In this document: positions 34,086 to 42,560 of the stretch, piece by piece
How the letters are laid out: every line of letters starts with the position of its first letter
Position numbering within the stretch: the first letter of the stretch is position 1
NCBI GenBank assembly: GCA_031261785.1
Contig: JAISIZ010000013.1
Coordinates: 1 to 64,000, forward strand
From: Mediterranea sp. (in: CFB group bacteria)
GTDB taxonomy: Bacteria > Bacteroidota > Bacteroidia > Bacteroidales > Bacteroidaceae
Length of the DNA stretch: 64,000 nucleotides
Reading direction: 5' to 3'
The notes under the pieces: generated by a model
What the model was told of the DNA's origin: nothing
Seen by the model: only the letters and a program-made list of their open reading frames with translations
The model's database searches: none
Position numbers and translations under genes: made by a program

Positions 34086-34690
34086 TGCTGTATATCGTTA
34101 ATGTTCTTGTTCACTATCTCCTGTATAAGACGTTCCACCTCCGGATGCAGCCCGATGAACTGTCGCTTGGGTATCACTATCTTGCTGCCCACCTTTTTGA
34201 GGGCCATCGCCCGGCAGAACTCCGCCTCGGCCGTAAGTTCGCGGTTCTGGCGGTTGGCACGTTTCTCTCCTTTCTTGTTCCGCTGGTATTTCCCGGCGAA
34301 CATCGTGCCGCCATCGCTTTTGCTCTTGCCGACTATCGACCAGTACCGCAGCCAGAAGTAGCCCTTCATCTTGCGCGTCACGGTGATGGTGCCTCCCTCG
34401 TTATGGATGGAGGCATACGGCACGCTGCTGGTAAACACCACGCTGTTATCCGTCCGCGACACTTCATTGCGTATGCTCTGCCGAAGCGCGCCGGTACCAA
34501 CGAGCAGCCCTCGGCTCTCGTCGTCGTTGTACTTGCGGCGTGCCCATTTCTCCGAGAAGAACGCCTCTCGCTCGAAGTTCCGGTCGAACTCATCACCCAG
34601 TTCCACTCGGATGTCCGAGAGTGTGTGCTGGATGAACGCTTTTAGTCGTTTCTCCAGCTCACGGCGTAAATTATCAGAATTTTGGCTCAT
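34082..34690 (-). CDS. Virion morphogenesis protein, Mu gpG type
   Basis: A 202-aa protein of the phage virion morphogenesis (Mu gpG) family. Marks are the basic N-terminal helix region, the central GLLVGTGALRQSIRNEVSRTDNSVVFTS-type motif (split here for brevity), VPYASIHNEGG, and the C-terminal IPKRQFIGLHPEVERLI. In Mu, gpG helps head completion and tail joining. It follows gpF across a 107-bp gap that holds a candidate antisense RNA. Confidence 0.85.
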   Translation of the reverse strand: MSQNSDNLRRELEKRLKAFIQHTLSDIRVELGDEFDRNFEREAFFSEKWARRKYNDDESRGLLVGTGALRQSIRNEVSRTDNSVVFTSSVPYASIHNEGGTITVTRKMKGYFWLRYWSIVGKSKSDGGTMFAGKYQRNKKGEKRANRQNRELTAEAEFCRAMALKKVGSKIVIPKRQFIGLHPEVERLIQEIVNKNINDIQQ

Positions 34691-34694
34691 TTAT

Positions 34695-34724
34695 TTGTTC
34701 ACTAATAAAATAGGCGTATCTTTG
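34695..34724 (+). promoter_or_regulatory. Consensus promoter opposing the head operon
   Basis: TTG (34695-34697), exactly 19 bases, TATCTTTG (34717-34724): a perfect Bacteroidetes housekeeping promoter, on the strand opposite to gpF and gpG, pointing into the 3' end of gpF. Confidence 0.75.
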
Positions 34725-34730
34725 CCCCCA

Positions 34731-34798
34731 TGAAAGGAGCAATTTCATGACAAGCGTTGGATTGTAGTTCCAACAGGCGTTATGGATTTGCTCCTTTC
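34731..34798 (+). ncRNA. Candidate structured small RNA between gpG and gpF
   Basis: The predicted transcript starts near 34731. GAAAGGAGCAA (34732-34742) pairs perfectly with TTGCTCCTTTC (34788-34798), enclosing a second stem GTTGGA/TCCAAC (34756-34761 with 34769-34774). Two tiny frames (ATG AAA GGA GCA ATT TCA TGA and an overlapping ATG) could be leader peptides. The RNA runs towards gpF mRNA on the opposite strand and would be antisense to it if extended. No terminator T-run is seen at its end. Confidence 0.5.
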
Positions 34799-36033
34799 TA
34801 TTTGAGGATATTCAATATGTCTTTACTGTCCGAAATGCTGTATAGGTTCACTTCTCCCTGCCGGTACTCCTTGACGATAATCCAAGACTTCTCACCGCCG
34901 ACAAGCGTCTCGAACAGGTGCGCCGTGGCTTTCAGGTCGTTCTTGTCCTGTCCGCCACCCAAGTATCTCGCTTTCTCCAGCACGTCTTTGATGTTCAGGA
35001 GCATTTCATTCTTCTCCACGATGAACTTGTGCGGCTGGTTCAGCCATTCATCAATGCCTTTGCCGGTGAGGTGTATATCCCTGTCAAAGTCGGGATTGCG
35101 GAATATCTCCTCACGCATCTTCTTGGCTTCCGCCATTATCTCCTTCCTGCGCGCTTTCAATATCTCCTTCCGCTTGGTTATCTCGCCAAGTATCTTGCAC
35201 GCCCCGCACAGCGGGTTATCCGGTCTCTTCGCCAGTTTCAGCGGTTGGAACTCGCAGTTCTGGCACCTCTTGATGGTGTACGGGTTGTAATAGGGGAAGC
35301 ATGCCATCCGCTTGCCGGGATTGAAACGGAACATCTCTTGGTGCTTGCCCGCTGTCGCCTGGCTGCCAAGGTTCATCGCCTCGCGCTCGTCCGACAGTGG
35401 GTACTTGCCCTTGCGTACCTGTACCACCGTGCAGCGGCATCCCCATCCGTTGGGCGGGAAGTACCAGTCCCAGAACTTGCTCGTGATGGGCAGCGTGATG
35501 TTGTGAAGCAGCCGGTGCGAACGCCGTACCCGTTCGTCGGCGACGGTACGGTATTGCAGGTCGTAGCGGTCGTCGTCCCGCTCGAAGTCTTTCCAACGTG
35601 CCGCCATGCGTGAGGATGCCATCGCGAAGTTGTACTCCGAGCGCAGGTAGTGGCGGTTATAGTTTTCATTTATGGTTTGAACGTCGTTTAAGAAGGTCTC
35701 AAACGGTTTTTTGGTGCCGTCATCCGCTACGAGCGAGGGGAACGCCTCGTTCAGCTCGTGGAAAGTCTTATAGCCGGAGAACACGTAGTTGCTCTCCTTG
35801 AGGCGCGCCACGCTCACCTCGTCCATCGGCACTTCCCGGATGGAGTAGTCCACCGCCTTGTCCAGCAGTGAGGCGTGCGTTCGGATAAATTTCTGCGCCT
35901 CCTCGTCGCGCAGCATCTCGGGCGTGAAATCCCGTTGCCGGTGCAGCCATGCCATGAGCAGCGTGAAGGCGGCTTCCACTTGCGAGGTGTCCGGCTTCTC
36001 CTTTTCCGTCTCCTCATCCCGCGCCAGCTTCAT
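34798..36033 (-). CDS. Mu gpF-like head morphogenesis protein with C-terminal nuclease-like domain
   Basis: A 411-aa minor head protein from the ATG at 36033; the frame is coding-like for 21 more codons to a CTG at 36096 that overlaps the portal stop codon (CTGA). The gpF domain shows LRSEYNFAMASSRMAARW and the metal-type motif FPPNGWGCRCTVVQV. A CxxC pair (RCQNCEF, LCGACK) lies in the middle. The C-terminal ~70 residues (HLFETLVGGEKSWIIVKEYRQG, then YSISDSKDILNI) look like the PBECR (barnase/EndoU/ColicinE5/RelE-like) nuclease domains found at phage head-protein C-termini. Such domains may act on entry of the phage into a new host. Confidence 0.85.
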   Translation of the reverse strand: MKLARDEETEKEKPDTSQVEAAFTLLMAWLHRQRDFTPEMLRDEEAQKFIRTHASLLDKAVDYSIREVPMDEVSVARLKESNYVFSGYKTFHELNEAFPSLVADDGTKKPFETFLNDVQTINENYNRHYLRSEYNFAMASSRMAARWKDFERDDDRYDLQYRTVADERVRRSHRLLHNITLPITSKFWDWYFPPNGWGCRCTVVQVRKGKYPLSDEREAMNLGSQATAGKHQEMFRFNPGKRMACFPYYNPYTIKRCQNCEFQPLKLAKRPDNPLCGACKILGEITKRKEILKARRKEIMAEAKKMREEIFRNPDFDRDIHLTGKGIDEWLNQPHKFIVEKNEMLLNIKDVLEKARYLGGGQDKNDLKATAHLFETLVGGEKSWIIVKEYRQGEVNLYSISDSKDILNILK

Positions 36034-36092
36034 GTCGCCTCCGTAGTAGAGGGAGCGTGCCCGTTCGTGCAGCCCCGCGTAATCAGCGAGGC

Positions 36093-37376
36093 TCAGTCGA
36101 AAAAAGGGTATTCGAGCTTTTGTCCTGTATCCTTGGTATTGGGCTGTTGCTTTCCTCCGGGGACGGTGACGGTTGTCGGTTGTTCCCTTGGCTTGATGAT
36201 AGGTATGTTATACTTCTCGGCGAAATATTTGGGATCCACCTCGTAACGGTCAAGTATCATTTCCTCGTAGCGTATCTGTTGCTCGGGCGTGTAGTCGACA
36301 CCCTCGTTCCAGTCGAAGCGGAAACCTTTCAGGGGGAAGCCGTGCTTTATCATCTTGGGGATGAGCTTGAAGTTCACGGTGTCGCGCAGGTTGTCCGCGT
36401 CCATGCCGATGAGGTTCTCCAACATTTCCTTATGTATCTCACTTTGGGATAGACTGCTGCCGTTGTCGGTAGTCATCGTCTGCGTGAGCACCCCTTTGGA
36501 CAGTTCCGAGTTCGCCCGATCTATGCGCTTGTCGAACACATTGTAAGCGTCTCCACGCGTGCTTTCCTTTATTTCTATGTCTGTCCCTTCGGGAAAGAGT
36601 GCCCATCCCGCCGAACCCATGTCGCTGAGCATCTTTTCTATTTTGCTTTGCTCCTTGTTGTCCCGACTGGTGGTTTTCGCCACGCGGAAGGGAATGCCGA
36701 AAATCTCGCCGAACATGTCCCAAAACGTGAACATGTTTTTCTTGGGGATGGTTTGTGGGGCGCATTTCAGAAATAGCCCCAAATCGTGCGTTCCACCTAC
36801 CTCGACCACCCAGTCCGCCATCGCGCTGTGCCGGTAGTCGTACCCATCCTTCCAAGTGTCCGTCTCACGGGTAACGATCACGCCATATTCCGGCTTCACA
36901 TGTTTGCGAGGCACGAGCTTCACCTCGCTGAACGCAGGTATGCCGTCCACGGTGATTACATCGCCCAGTTGGATGAGCGAGTGTCCCCAATAGGTAGCTT
37001 CCAGCGTCAGCCGCATGAACTCCTTGAACCATGGGGATTCAAAAATGGAGGTCAGTTCCGGATTCTCCTTTTTTGCCTTGTCAACGATACGGAAGCTCTT
37101 GTTGAGCACGTAGCCGTTGCGTTGCCCCACGCATCCCGTGAGGTGCAAGTCCACGTCCACGTCGCTATATACGTTGTACAGCGGCACGCGGTTGGGATAA
37201 TCCACGTTGATGGCATACTGCCAAGCGTTGCGCCACGTGCGAATATCTTTCTTGATGAGGTATTCGGTTTGAAGCTGGAGTTTCACTACCAGTTTTCTTG
37301 TCTCTTCCAGCTGTTTGGGGTCGGCGAGATTTACCCTGCCTACCTGCAGGCTTTTCTTGTTTACTCCTTCTTCCAT
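36093..37376 (-). CDS. Portal protein, Mu gp29 type (DUF935)
   Basis: A 427-aa protein forming the dodecameric ring through which DNA is packaged and released. DUF935 features are DIRTWRNAWQYAIN..., GVIVTRETDTWKDGYDYRHS, the LFLKCAPQTIPKKNMFTFWDMFGEIFGIP helix region (split motif), and the C-terminal YTPEQQIRYEEMILDRYEVDPKYFAEKY. It comes three bases after gp36 and just before gpF, as in Mu. Confidence 0.9.
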   Translation of the reverse strand: MEEGVNKKSLQVGRVNLADPKQLEETRKLVVKLQLQTEYLIKKDIRTWRNAWQYAINVDYPNRVPLYNVYSDVDVDLHLTGCVGQRNGYVLNKSFRIVDKAKKENPELTSIFESPWFKEFMRLTLEATYWGHSLIQLGDVITVDGIPAFSEVKLVPRKHVKPEYGVIVTRETDTWKDGYDYRHSAMADWVVEVGGTHDLGLFLKCAPQTIPKKNMFTFWDMFGEIFGIPFRVAKTTSRDNKEQSKIEKMLSDMGSAGWALFPEGTDIEIKESTRGDAYNVFDKRIDRANSELSKGVLTQTMTTDNGSSLSQSEIHKEMLENLIGMDADNLRDTVNFKLIPKMIKHGFPLKGFRFDWNEGVDYTPEQQIRYEEMILDRYEVDPKYFAEKYNIPIIKPREQPTTVTVPGGKQQPNTKDTGQKLEYPFFD

Positions 37377-37379
37377 AAT

Positions 37380-37802
37380 CTACCAGTCATAATTGTTTTT
37401 CTTCATTGAGCCGTACCGGATGGGGTTGTGGTAATCCTCCTCGCCGTTCGGGCCGGTGATGGTGGGAATGTCCGGCATCACCTTGCCGTCCTGTATGTCC
37501 CGCAAGTATTCGAGGGCTTCCTTGTAGCGTTCGCGCCGCACCTCCAGCCCCATCTTTCCGGGCATCGCCCCGACAAGGTAATAGAGCGCCATGTCGATGG
37601 CGTAACCTACCAACACCTCGTCGCGGTCTTCACCCTCGGCTGCGAACGTGCTGTCGATGTCGTACCGTCCACGAAGCGCGTCCGCGATGCGTGCGAGGGC
37701 GCGGCGTTCCGCCAGCGCGCGTTTCTCCGCCGAGTTCTGCTGCAGGATGGTGAGCGCGTCGCCGCCAACCTGTATGTAATCCTCCTGTGTGATGAATGCC
37801 AT
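37380..37802 (-). CDS. Mu gp36-like protein (DUF1320)
   Basis: A 140-aa protein of the DUF1320/gp36 family, found next to the portal gene in Mu-like phages. Marks are FITQEDYIQVGGDALTILQ near the start and the helices ALARIADALRGRYD and GYAIDMALYYLVGAM. Its role in head or neck assembly is inferred from family and position. The start follows the terminase gene by 18 bp. Confidence 0.8.
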   Translation of the reverse strand: MAFITQEDYIQVGGDALTILQQNSAEKRALAERRALARIADALRGRYDIDSTFAAEGEDRDEVLVGYAIDMALYYLVGAMPGKMGLEVRRERYKEALEYLRDIQDGKVMPDIPTITGPNGEEDYHNPIRYGSMKKNNYDW

Positions 37803-37820
37803 ATCTTTATTGTTTTAGAG

Positions 37821-39353
37821 TTACCAACCATCCTTCGGAGGCTGGCGCAAGCCGATACGCGGCACGAAGCTCTCCTCGCGGGAGGCTTTTTGCAATTTCC
37901 ATATCGCCCCCTCGTCGGCGTCCGGCCCGTCGTCATGCGCGCGGCTGCCGCGCTCAAAGGCGAGCGTCTGCTCGATACCTGTCTTCATGTCGTTGTCGTT
38001 CCGCCGCAGCTCGTTGTACCACACCAGCCCGCGTTCCCACAGCGGCGATACCGCCTCGATGCGCGCGAACTTGTCCGGCTTCTTGCGCTTGTCCGCCGTC
38101 ACCGGGAGTTGGTAGCCGCGCGCGTTCCCCTCGCGCTCGAACTCGTCGAGGATGGTGTCCTGCATGAAGTTCGCCTCCATGTATATCACGATGGCGGCAT
38201 CCTCGGGCAGGCTCTCCCAAAGGTCGTAACACCAGCGCACCATCTCCCCGATGGAGCACTGTCGCACGAAAGCCCGCAGGCAGTGCAGCTCCGAGTGTTT
38301 GGCTGTTTTCAGTCCGGGACGGGGTCGTCCCCAGAGCTTCGCCGCCTTGTAGTCGTTCTTGGTGCTGTCCTTGAATGAGGGGTCTATATAGAGCACGAGA
38401 CTCTCGTAGTATCGCGGCTTGAGCATCCGCTTGTACTGAATCCATTTTTCGGAGAACACCGCGCCCTCGGTGATGGGGTTGTGCATATATTCACGCTGGA
38501 AGGAGCGGTAGCCCATGAACAGCTCGCGGTCTTTGAGCTTCTCCAGCGACCAACACTCCGGCCATGCGGGTTTGCCATCCTTTTCTATGGCGTACACGGT
38601 GGAGGTGTGGACGGTGGGGCTGTCGATAATCCTCTGGAGCACGCTGTTTTTCGAGATGAGGTTGCCCACCATGATAAAGCGGCCGTCCTTGCCTCCGAAG
38701 CATCCGAACAGGGCTTCCTTTATCCATCGCGTCATCTCCCGAACGCGCGCGTCGCTGCGGCACATCTCGTCATCGTCGAGGTCATCCACGATGATATAAT
38801 CGGGGCGCATCTCGCGAAAGCGAAGCCCGCGCGGGGATTGACCGCGACCGCGTGAGAAGAAAGCGCAGTTGTCCTTGGTGACGAACTCGCCCTCCTGCCA
38901 TAAGCCGCTGTTGTATTGCTCGCCAAAGTCCCGGATGATATGGTTGTTGAATTGCAGCTCCGCCTGCAGGTCGGACAATAGTGCGTCGGCGTTGTCCTCC
39001 GACTTGCCCACGAGCACCATCACGTGCAGCATCCCTTTGAATTTAAGCCACAGGGGGATGCCAACGTCCAGATGCACCGACTTGGCGTGCCCGCGTGGCC
39101 ATTCGAACACCGCCCGCATCTCGGGGTGCTGCTCGATGTACCGTGCCGCGTCGTTGTGGAACTTGGCGTTCGGGCACTGGCAGTAATGGGCGAGGTAACG
39201 GTGGCAGAAGTAGTCGTACTCTTTGAGGGCACGGCGGATGTTCTTCCGCCGCTGCGCCTCCGTCTCTTGAAACGCCACGGATGTGAACGCGTCCACGCGC
39301 TTGCGGTGTTCCTGCCAGCGTTTCATCGCCTCCTTCTTCTCCTGCTCGGTCAT
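37821..39353 (-). CDS. Terminase large subunit, Mu gp28 type
   Basis: A 510-aa packaging motor. The ATPase half has a Walker A-like loop (EWPRGHAKSVHLDVGIPLW) and Walker B (YIIVDDLDDDE). The C-terminal nuclease half carries acidic residues suited to RNase H-type chemistry (VLYIDPSFKDS, IVIYMEANF, DDGPDADEGAI). The length is typical of gp28. It overlaps the small subunit gene by 4 bp. It cuts packaged DNA by headful from inserted copies. Confidence 0.92.
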   Translation of the reverse strand: MTEQEKKEAMKRWQEHRKRVDAFTSVAFQETEAQRRKNIRRALKEYDYFCHRYLAHYCQCPNAKFHNDAARYIEQHPEMRAVFEWPRGHAKSVHLDVGIPLWLKFKGMLHVMVLVGKSEDNADALLSDLQAELQFNNHIIRDFGEQYNSGLWQEGEFVTKDNCAFFSRGRGQSPRGLRFREMRPDYIIVDDLDDDEMCRSDARVREMTRWIKEALFGCFGGKDGRFIMVGNLISKNSVLQRIIDSPTVHTSTVYAIEKDGKPAWPECWSLEKLKDRELFMGYRSFQREYMHNPITEGAVFSEKWIQYKRMLKPRYYESLVLYIDPSFKDSTKNDYKAAKLWGRPRPGLKTAKHSELHCLRAFVRQCSIGEMVRWCYDLWESLPEDAAIVIYMEANFMQDTILDEFEREGNARGYQLPVTADKRKKPDKFARIEAVSPLWERGLVWYNELRRNDNDMKTGIEQTLAFERGSRAHDDGPDADEGAIWKLQKASREESFVPRIGLRQPPKDGW

Positions 39354-39823
39354 GATGCGCCTCCTTTTCTGAATTGTTCCGTGAGGTAGTCGTTATGCAA
39401 GGTATTGATGAGCTTGATGGCATCCGGGTGCAGTTCGGGGTAGTTCTCGCGATTTCGTATCACCCAGTTCTCGAAGTCGATAATCGTCTCGATGCGGTCG
39501 ACTACGGAAGTCTTCTTCTCCAGCTTCTCAATGGCGGATGCCGCCTTGATGAGCTTGTCGCCCAGTGAGGCTAGCAGCTCTTCGTTGCCGGGCTTGTTAG
39601 CTTCCTCCAGCATCGTGTTGATGCTTTGGAGCAACTTGTTCACCAGCGCGGGACGGGTGACGTTCTTCGCCGCCTTCTGTTCTTTCCATCCGAGCGTGTT
39701 CACCCAGCGGGAAAGTGTCTGGCGCGTAACGCCCGCGCGCTCCGCTATCTCTTCCTGCGGAAGCCCTGACATATACAGGATTTTAGCCAGTTCCTGCGTG
39801 GCATTGCTTTTCTTGTTCGCCAT
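39350..39823 (-). CDS. Terminase small subunit-like HTH protein
   Basis: A 157-aa protein with an N-terminal HTH (YMSGLPQEEIAERAGVTRQTLSRWVN) and a helical oligomerisation region, the layout of terminase small subunits (Mu gp27 or DUF1804 type). It is the first gene of the leftward late operon and overlaps terminase large by 4 bp. The operator-like dyads at 39884-39938 are immediately upstream. Confidence 0.8.
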   Translation of the reverse strand: MANKKSNATQELAKILYMSGLPQEEIAERAGVTRQTLSRWVNTLGWKEQKAAKNVTRPALVNKLLQSINTMLEEANKPGNEELLASLGDKLIKAASAIEKLEKKTSVVDRIETIIDFENWVIRNRENYPELHPDAIKLINTLHNDYLTEQFRKGGAS

Positions 39824-39883
39824 ATCATTCTTCTTTGATTATGGCAAAGGTCGGGCGGGAAGCCACCACAAGGCAAAAAAGCG

Positions 39884-39938
39884 TGTAACGATTACATACA
39901 AGTGTGTAACCATTACAGACTTCTATGTAATCGTTACA
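39884..39938. promoter_or_regulatory. Three TGTAA-N3-TTACA dyads spaced 21 bp apart between divergent late operons
   Basis: TGTAACGATTACA (39884-39896), TGTAACCATTACA (39905-39917) and TGTAATCGTTACA (39926-39938) are each 13-bp dyads with centres at 39890, 39911 and 39932, so they lie on one face of the helix. They sit in the 176-bp gap between the terminase operon (leftward) and protease operon (rightward), which otherwise holds no consensus promoter. This is probably the site for the regulator that switches on both late operons. Confidence 0.75.
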
Positions 39939-39999
39939 CACTTTTTTGGATGCCGGAACGCCCGCTGCCTAACTTCGCCACAAAAAACAAGGAATAGCT

Positions 40000-40992
40000 A
40001 TGGCGAATAAAAGAATGGTAATATCCACCGAGAGCCTGAACCAATACGGCACGTGGGTGAAGACGGACGGTGTGGACTTGGAACAGTTCAAGCGCAACCC
40101 CGTGATGCTGTGGATGCACTGGCGCGGGGTCATCATCGGCAACGTGCGCGACATCAAGGTGGAGGACGGCGTAATCACCGGCGAGCCTTACTTTGACGAG
40201 GTGCGCGAGGAGAGCAAACTTGCCAAGCAGCAGTTCGACAAGGGCACGCTCAAAATGTGCTCGCCCTATTTCGAGCCGATAGAGGTAAGCGACGACAAGG
40301 CACTGCTCAAACAAGGGCAAACGCGAATGACAGTGACGCGTTCCAAGCTGATAGAGGTGAGCATGGTAGATATGGGCGGCAACGACGACAATCTCGTGTT
40401 GCTTTATCATGGTGGCAGTGAATTGAAATTGGCGGCAGGTGAGGATTGTACCGCGTTGCCACTGCTTAAAACAGAAAAATCAAACGGGGGCACGCCTCCC
40501 AATAATCCTTTAAATAACGAAGATATGGACGTAGATTTTAAAGCAATCGCCCTGAAACTGGGGCTGCCGGAAACGGCGACAGAGAACGAAATCCTCTCCA
40601 AGGTAAGCATCCTGCTGGGATTCGAGACAGCGAACACCACGCTGCGCAAGGAGTTGGACGACATCAAGCTGGCGGGAGTGACGCGGATGGTGGACGATGC
40701 CATCAAGCTGGGCAAGTTCAACGCTGACAAGAGAAACCACTTCATCGAACTGGGCAAGACGGCGGGCGCTGAAAGCCTGAAGCTTACCCTCGACGCGATG
40801 CAGGTGGCGGTGAAACCGACCGACATTATCGCCGGTGGCGGCGCGGCTGGCGGTATGCGGCTTGGCGGACAGTGGAAGAAACTCTCCGAAGTGCCCGCCG
40901 AGCAACTCAAGCTGATGCGCGAGCAGAACCCTGATCAGTACATGGCCCTCTACAAGGCGGAGTACGGCGTGGACTGTCCGAAGCTCGACTAA
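40000..40992 (+). CDS. Prohead protease/scaffold fusion
   Basis: A 330-aa protein. Residues ~1-150 look like a phage prohead protease (MLWMHWRGVIIGNVRDIKVEDGVITGEPYF, split here; SKLIEVSMVDMGGN). Residues ~170-300 form a charged helical scaffold-like part (LGLPETATENEILSKVSILLG). Fusion of maturation protease and scaffold in one gene is the Mu gpI/gpZ arrangement. It is the first gene of the rightward late operon, with AAGGAA before the ATG. Catalytic residues were not assigned. Confidence 0.75.
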   Translation: MANKRMVISTESLNQYGTWVKTDGVDLEQFKRNPVMLWMHWRGVIIGNVRDIKVEDGVITGEPYFDEVREESKLAKQQFDKGTLKMCSPYFEPIEVSDDKALLKQGQTRMTVTRSKLIEVSMVDMGGNDDNLVLLYHGGSELKLAAGEDCTALPLLKTEKSNGGTPPNNPLNNEDMDVDFKAIALKLGLPETATENEILSKVSILLGFETANTTLRKELDDIKLAGVTRMVDDAIKLGKFNADKRNHFIELGKTAGAESLKLTLDAMQVAVKPTDIIAGGGAAGGMRLGGQWKKLSEVPAEQLKLMREQNPDQYMALYKAEYGVDCPKLD

Positions 40993-41032
40993 GAGATGAA
41001 TGACGTATAAACCCTTTTAAAAAGTAGAAAAT

Positions 41033-42205
41033 ATGAGAAATGTACTGAATTTTGCCACCGGCATGCTCTTCAACGTCCTGATGGGCGTTATCATCGCTTC
41101 GGTGTTGGGCGTAAGCCCCGCTTACGGTGCCGCTTCGGGAGTGATTATCCCCATGGTGGCGGGCGGCTTCATGCCGCAAGGCTCGCTCTTCGCGGGTGTA
41201 TATAAGGAAATCTGGACGGGCGAGCTGGTGAAACAGCTTAATGCCGGGCTGACAGCCACTTTTTTGGATGGCATACCTGACTACTCCAGCAAGGTAGATA
41301 ATGAGGTTATCCACTTGGTGGACGTTGGAGGCAATCCGGACGTGCTCATCAATAACACGACCTATCCGATACCCATTCAGAACTTGGACGAGGATGACAT
41401 CCCCATTGGGTTGGACAAGTTCCAAACGAAGGCGACGCGCGTCACCGACGACCAGTTGCTGGCTATATCGTTCGATAAGTTTGCCACGGATGTTCAGCGT
41501 CACGCGGATGCCATCAACGAGATTCGCTTGAAGAAGGCGGCTCATGCGCTGGCTCCGTACAGCAACACCGCCACCACGCCGGTCATCAAGACCTCCGGAG
41601 AGGCAGATTCTACCGGCCGCCGCAAGATCACGCGCAAGGACATCATCGCCTTGAAGCGCGCCTTTGACAAGGCGAGCGTTCCGACTGCCGGTCGCCGCCT
41701 CGTGCTTTGTTCCGACCATATCAACGACCTGTTGGAGGACGACCAGAAGTTCAAAGACCAGTACTACAACTACCAGAGCGGAAAGGTGATTAACCTCTAC
41801 GGCTTTGAGGTGCAGGAATTCGTGAACTGTCCGTACTTCACCAAAGCAGGCGTGAAGGTGGATTATAAGACCGCTCCGGCAGCCACCGACCTGCAAGCCT
41901 CGTTCGCGTTCTATGTGCAACGCATGTTCGGAGCGAAAGGCTCGACCAAGATGTACTACCGCTCGGCAGAGCAAAGTCCGGAGACGCAGGAAAGCCTCGT
42001 AAACTTCCGCCACTACGAAATCTACCTTCCCAAGAAGCAGGAAGCCATCGGTGCTATCTACTCGTGGGACGGCCAGACCGAGCAGACCTCGAACGCTACC
42101 ACGCCTACTGCCCAGTACTGGTATCAGGTAAGGCGCGCGGCGCAGGAAACGGCGGCTGCCGGAGGTGGCGAGCAAACCGGCGGTGACGAACTCGAAGAGG
42201 CATAA
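41033..42205 (+). CDS. Major capsid protein (HK97-fold family)
   Basis: A 390-aa coat protein, identified by position between protease/scaffold and the endolysin-tail block and by family-like features: an N-terminal hydrophobic arm, EIWTGELVKQLNAG, the spine helix RHADAINEIRLKKAAHAL, and the late beta strands YYRSAEQSPETQESLVNFRHYEIYLP. The start at 41033 gives a hydrophobic N-terminus (FATGMLFNVLMGVIIASVLG) that may be removed by the protease. The last ~30 residues are a Gln/Ala-rich acidic tail. Confidence 0.8.
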   Translation: MRNVLNFATGMLFNVLMGVIIASVLGVSPAYGAASGVIIPMVAGGFMPQGSLFAGVYKEIWTGELVKQLNAGLTATFLDGIPDYSSKVDNEVIHLVDVGGNPDVLINNTTYPIPIQNLDEDDIPIGLDKFQTKATRVTDDQLLAISFDKFATDVQRHADAINEIRLKKAAHALAPYSNTATTPVIKTSGEADSTGRRKITRKDIIALKRAFDKASVPTAGRRLVLCSDHINDLLEDDQKFKDQYYNYQSGKVINLYGFEVQEFVNCPYFTKAGVKVDYKTAPAATDLQASFAFYVQRMFGAKGSTKMYYRSAEQSPETQESLVNFRHYEIYLPKKQEAIGAIYSWDGQTEQTSNATTPTAQYWYQVRRAAQETAAAGGGEQTGGDELEEA

Positions 42206-42224
42206 CCCTTAAAGACAAACAACA

Positions 42225-42560
42225 ATGGCTAAGAAAAAAGAAACAAAGGTAGCGCAGCCGCTGGAAACGGTGGGCGCGGAAGTCCAGAGGATAGGCTGCA
42301 TCGTGCAGTGTCGCTTCCGGGACAAGGTAACGAAAGCCACCCTTGAGGTTGGCGAGGTGGTACTGCTCGAGCTGGAACGGGCGGAGGACTGCATCAAGAG
42401 GGGGCTGGTGAAGCTCGCGCCGCAACCGGCGCAGGCGGCAGCCACCCCCGCGGACGGGCAGAAACCTGCCGACACTCCCTCCGGTGACAACGAGGAAGAG
42501 CAGAAAGAGGAAGGGGCAGGCGATGAAGCGGGCACTGGCGCGCGGGCTACGCAACAATAA
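42225..42560 (+). CDS. Small virion-associated protein with acidic tail (111 aa)
   Basis: A 111-aa protein: a beta-like N-terminal half (IVQCRFRDKVTKATLEVGEVVLLE) and a disordered Ala/Pro/Glu-rich C-terminal half. It follows the capsid gene by 19 bp and overlaps the lysin gene by 38 bp. It may be a capsid decoration or head-tail protein; the family was not identified. Confidence 0.5.
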   Translation: MAKKKETKVAQPLETVGAEVQRIGCIVQCRFRDKVTKATLEVGEVVLLELERAEDCIKRGLVKLAPQPAQAAATPADGQKPADTPSGDNEEEQKEEGAGDEAGTGARATQQ

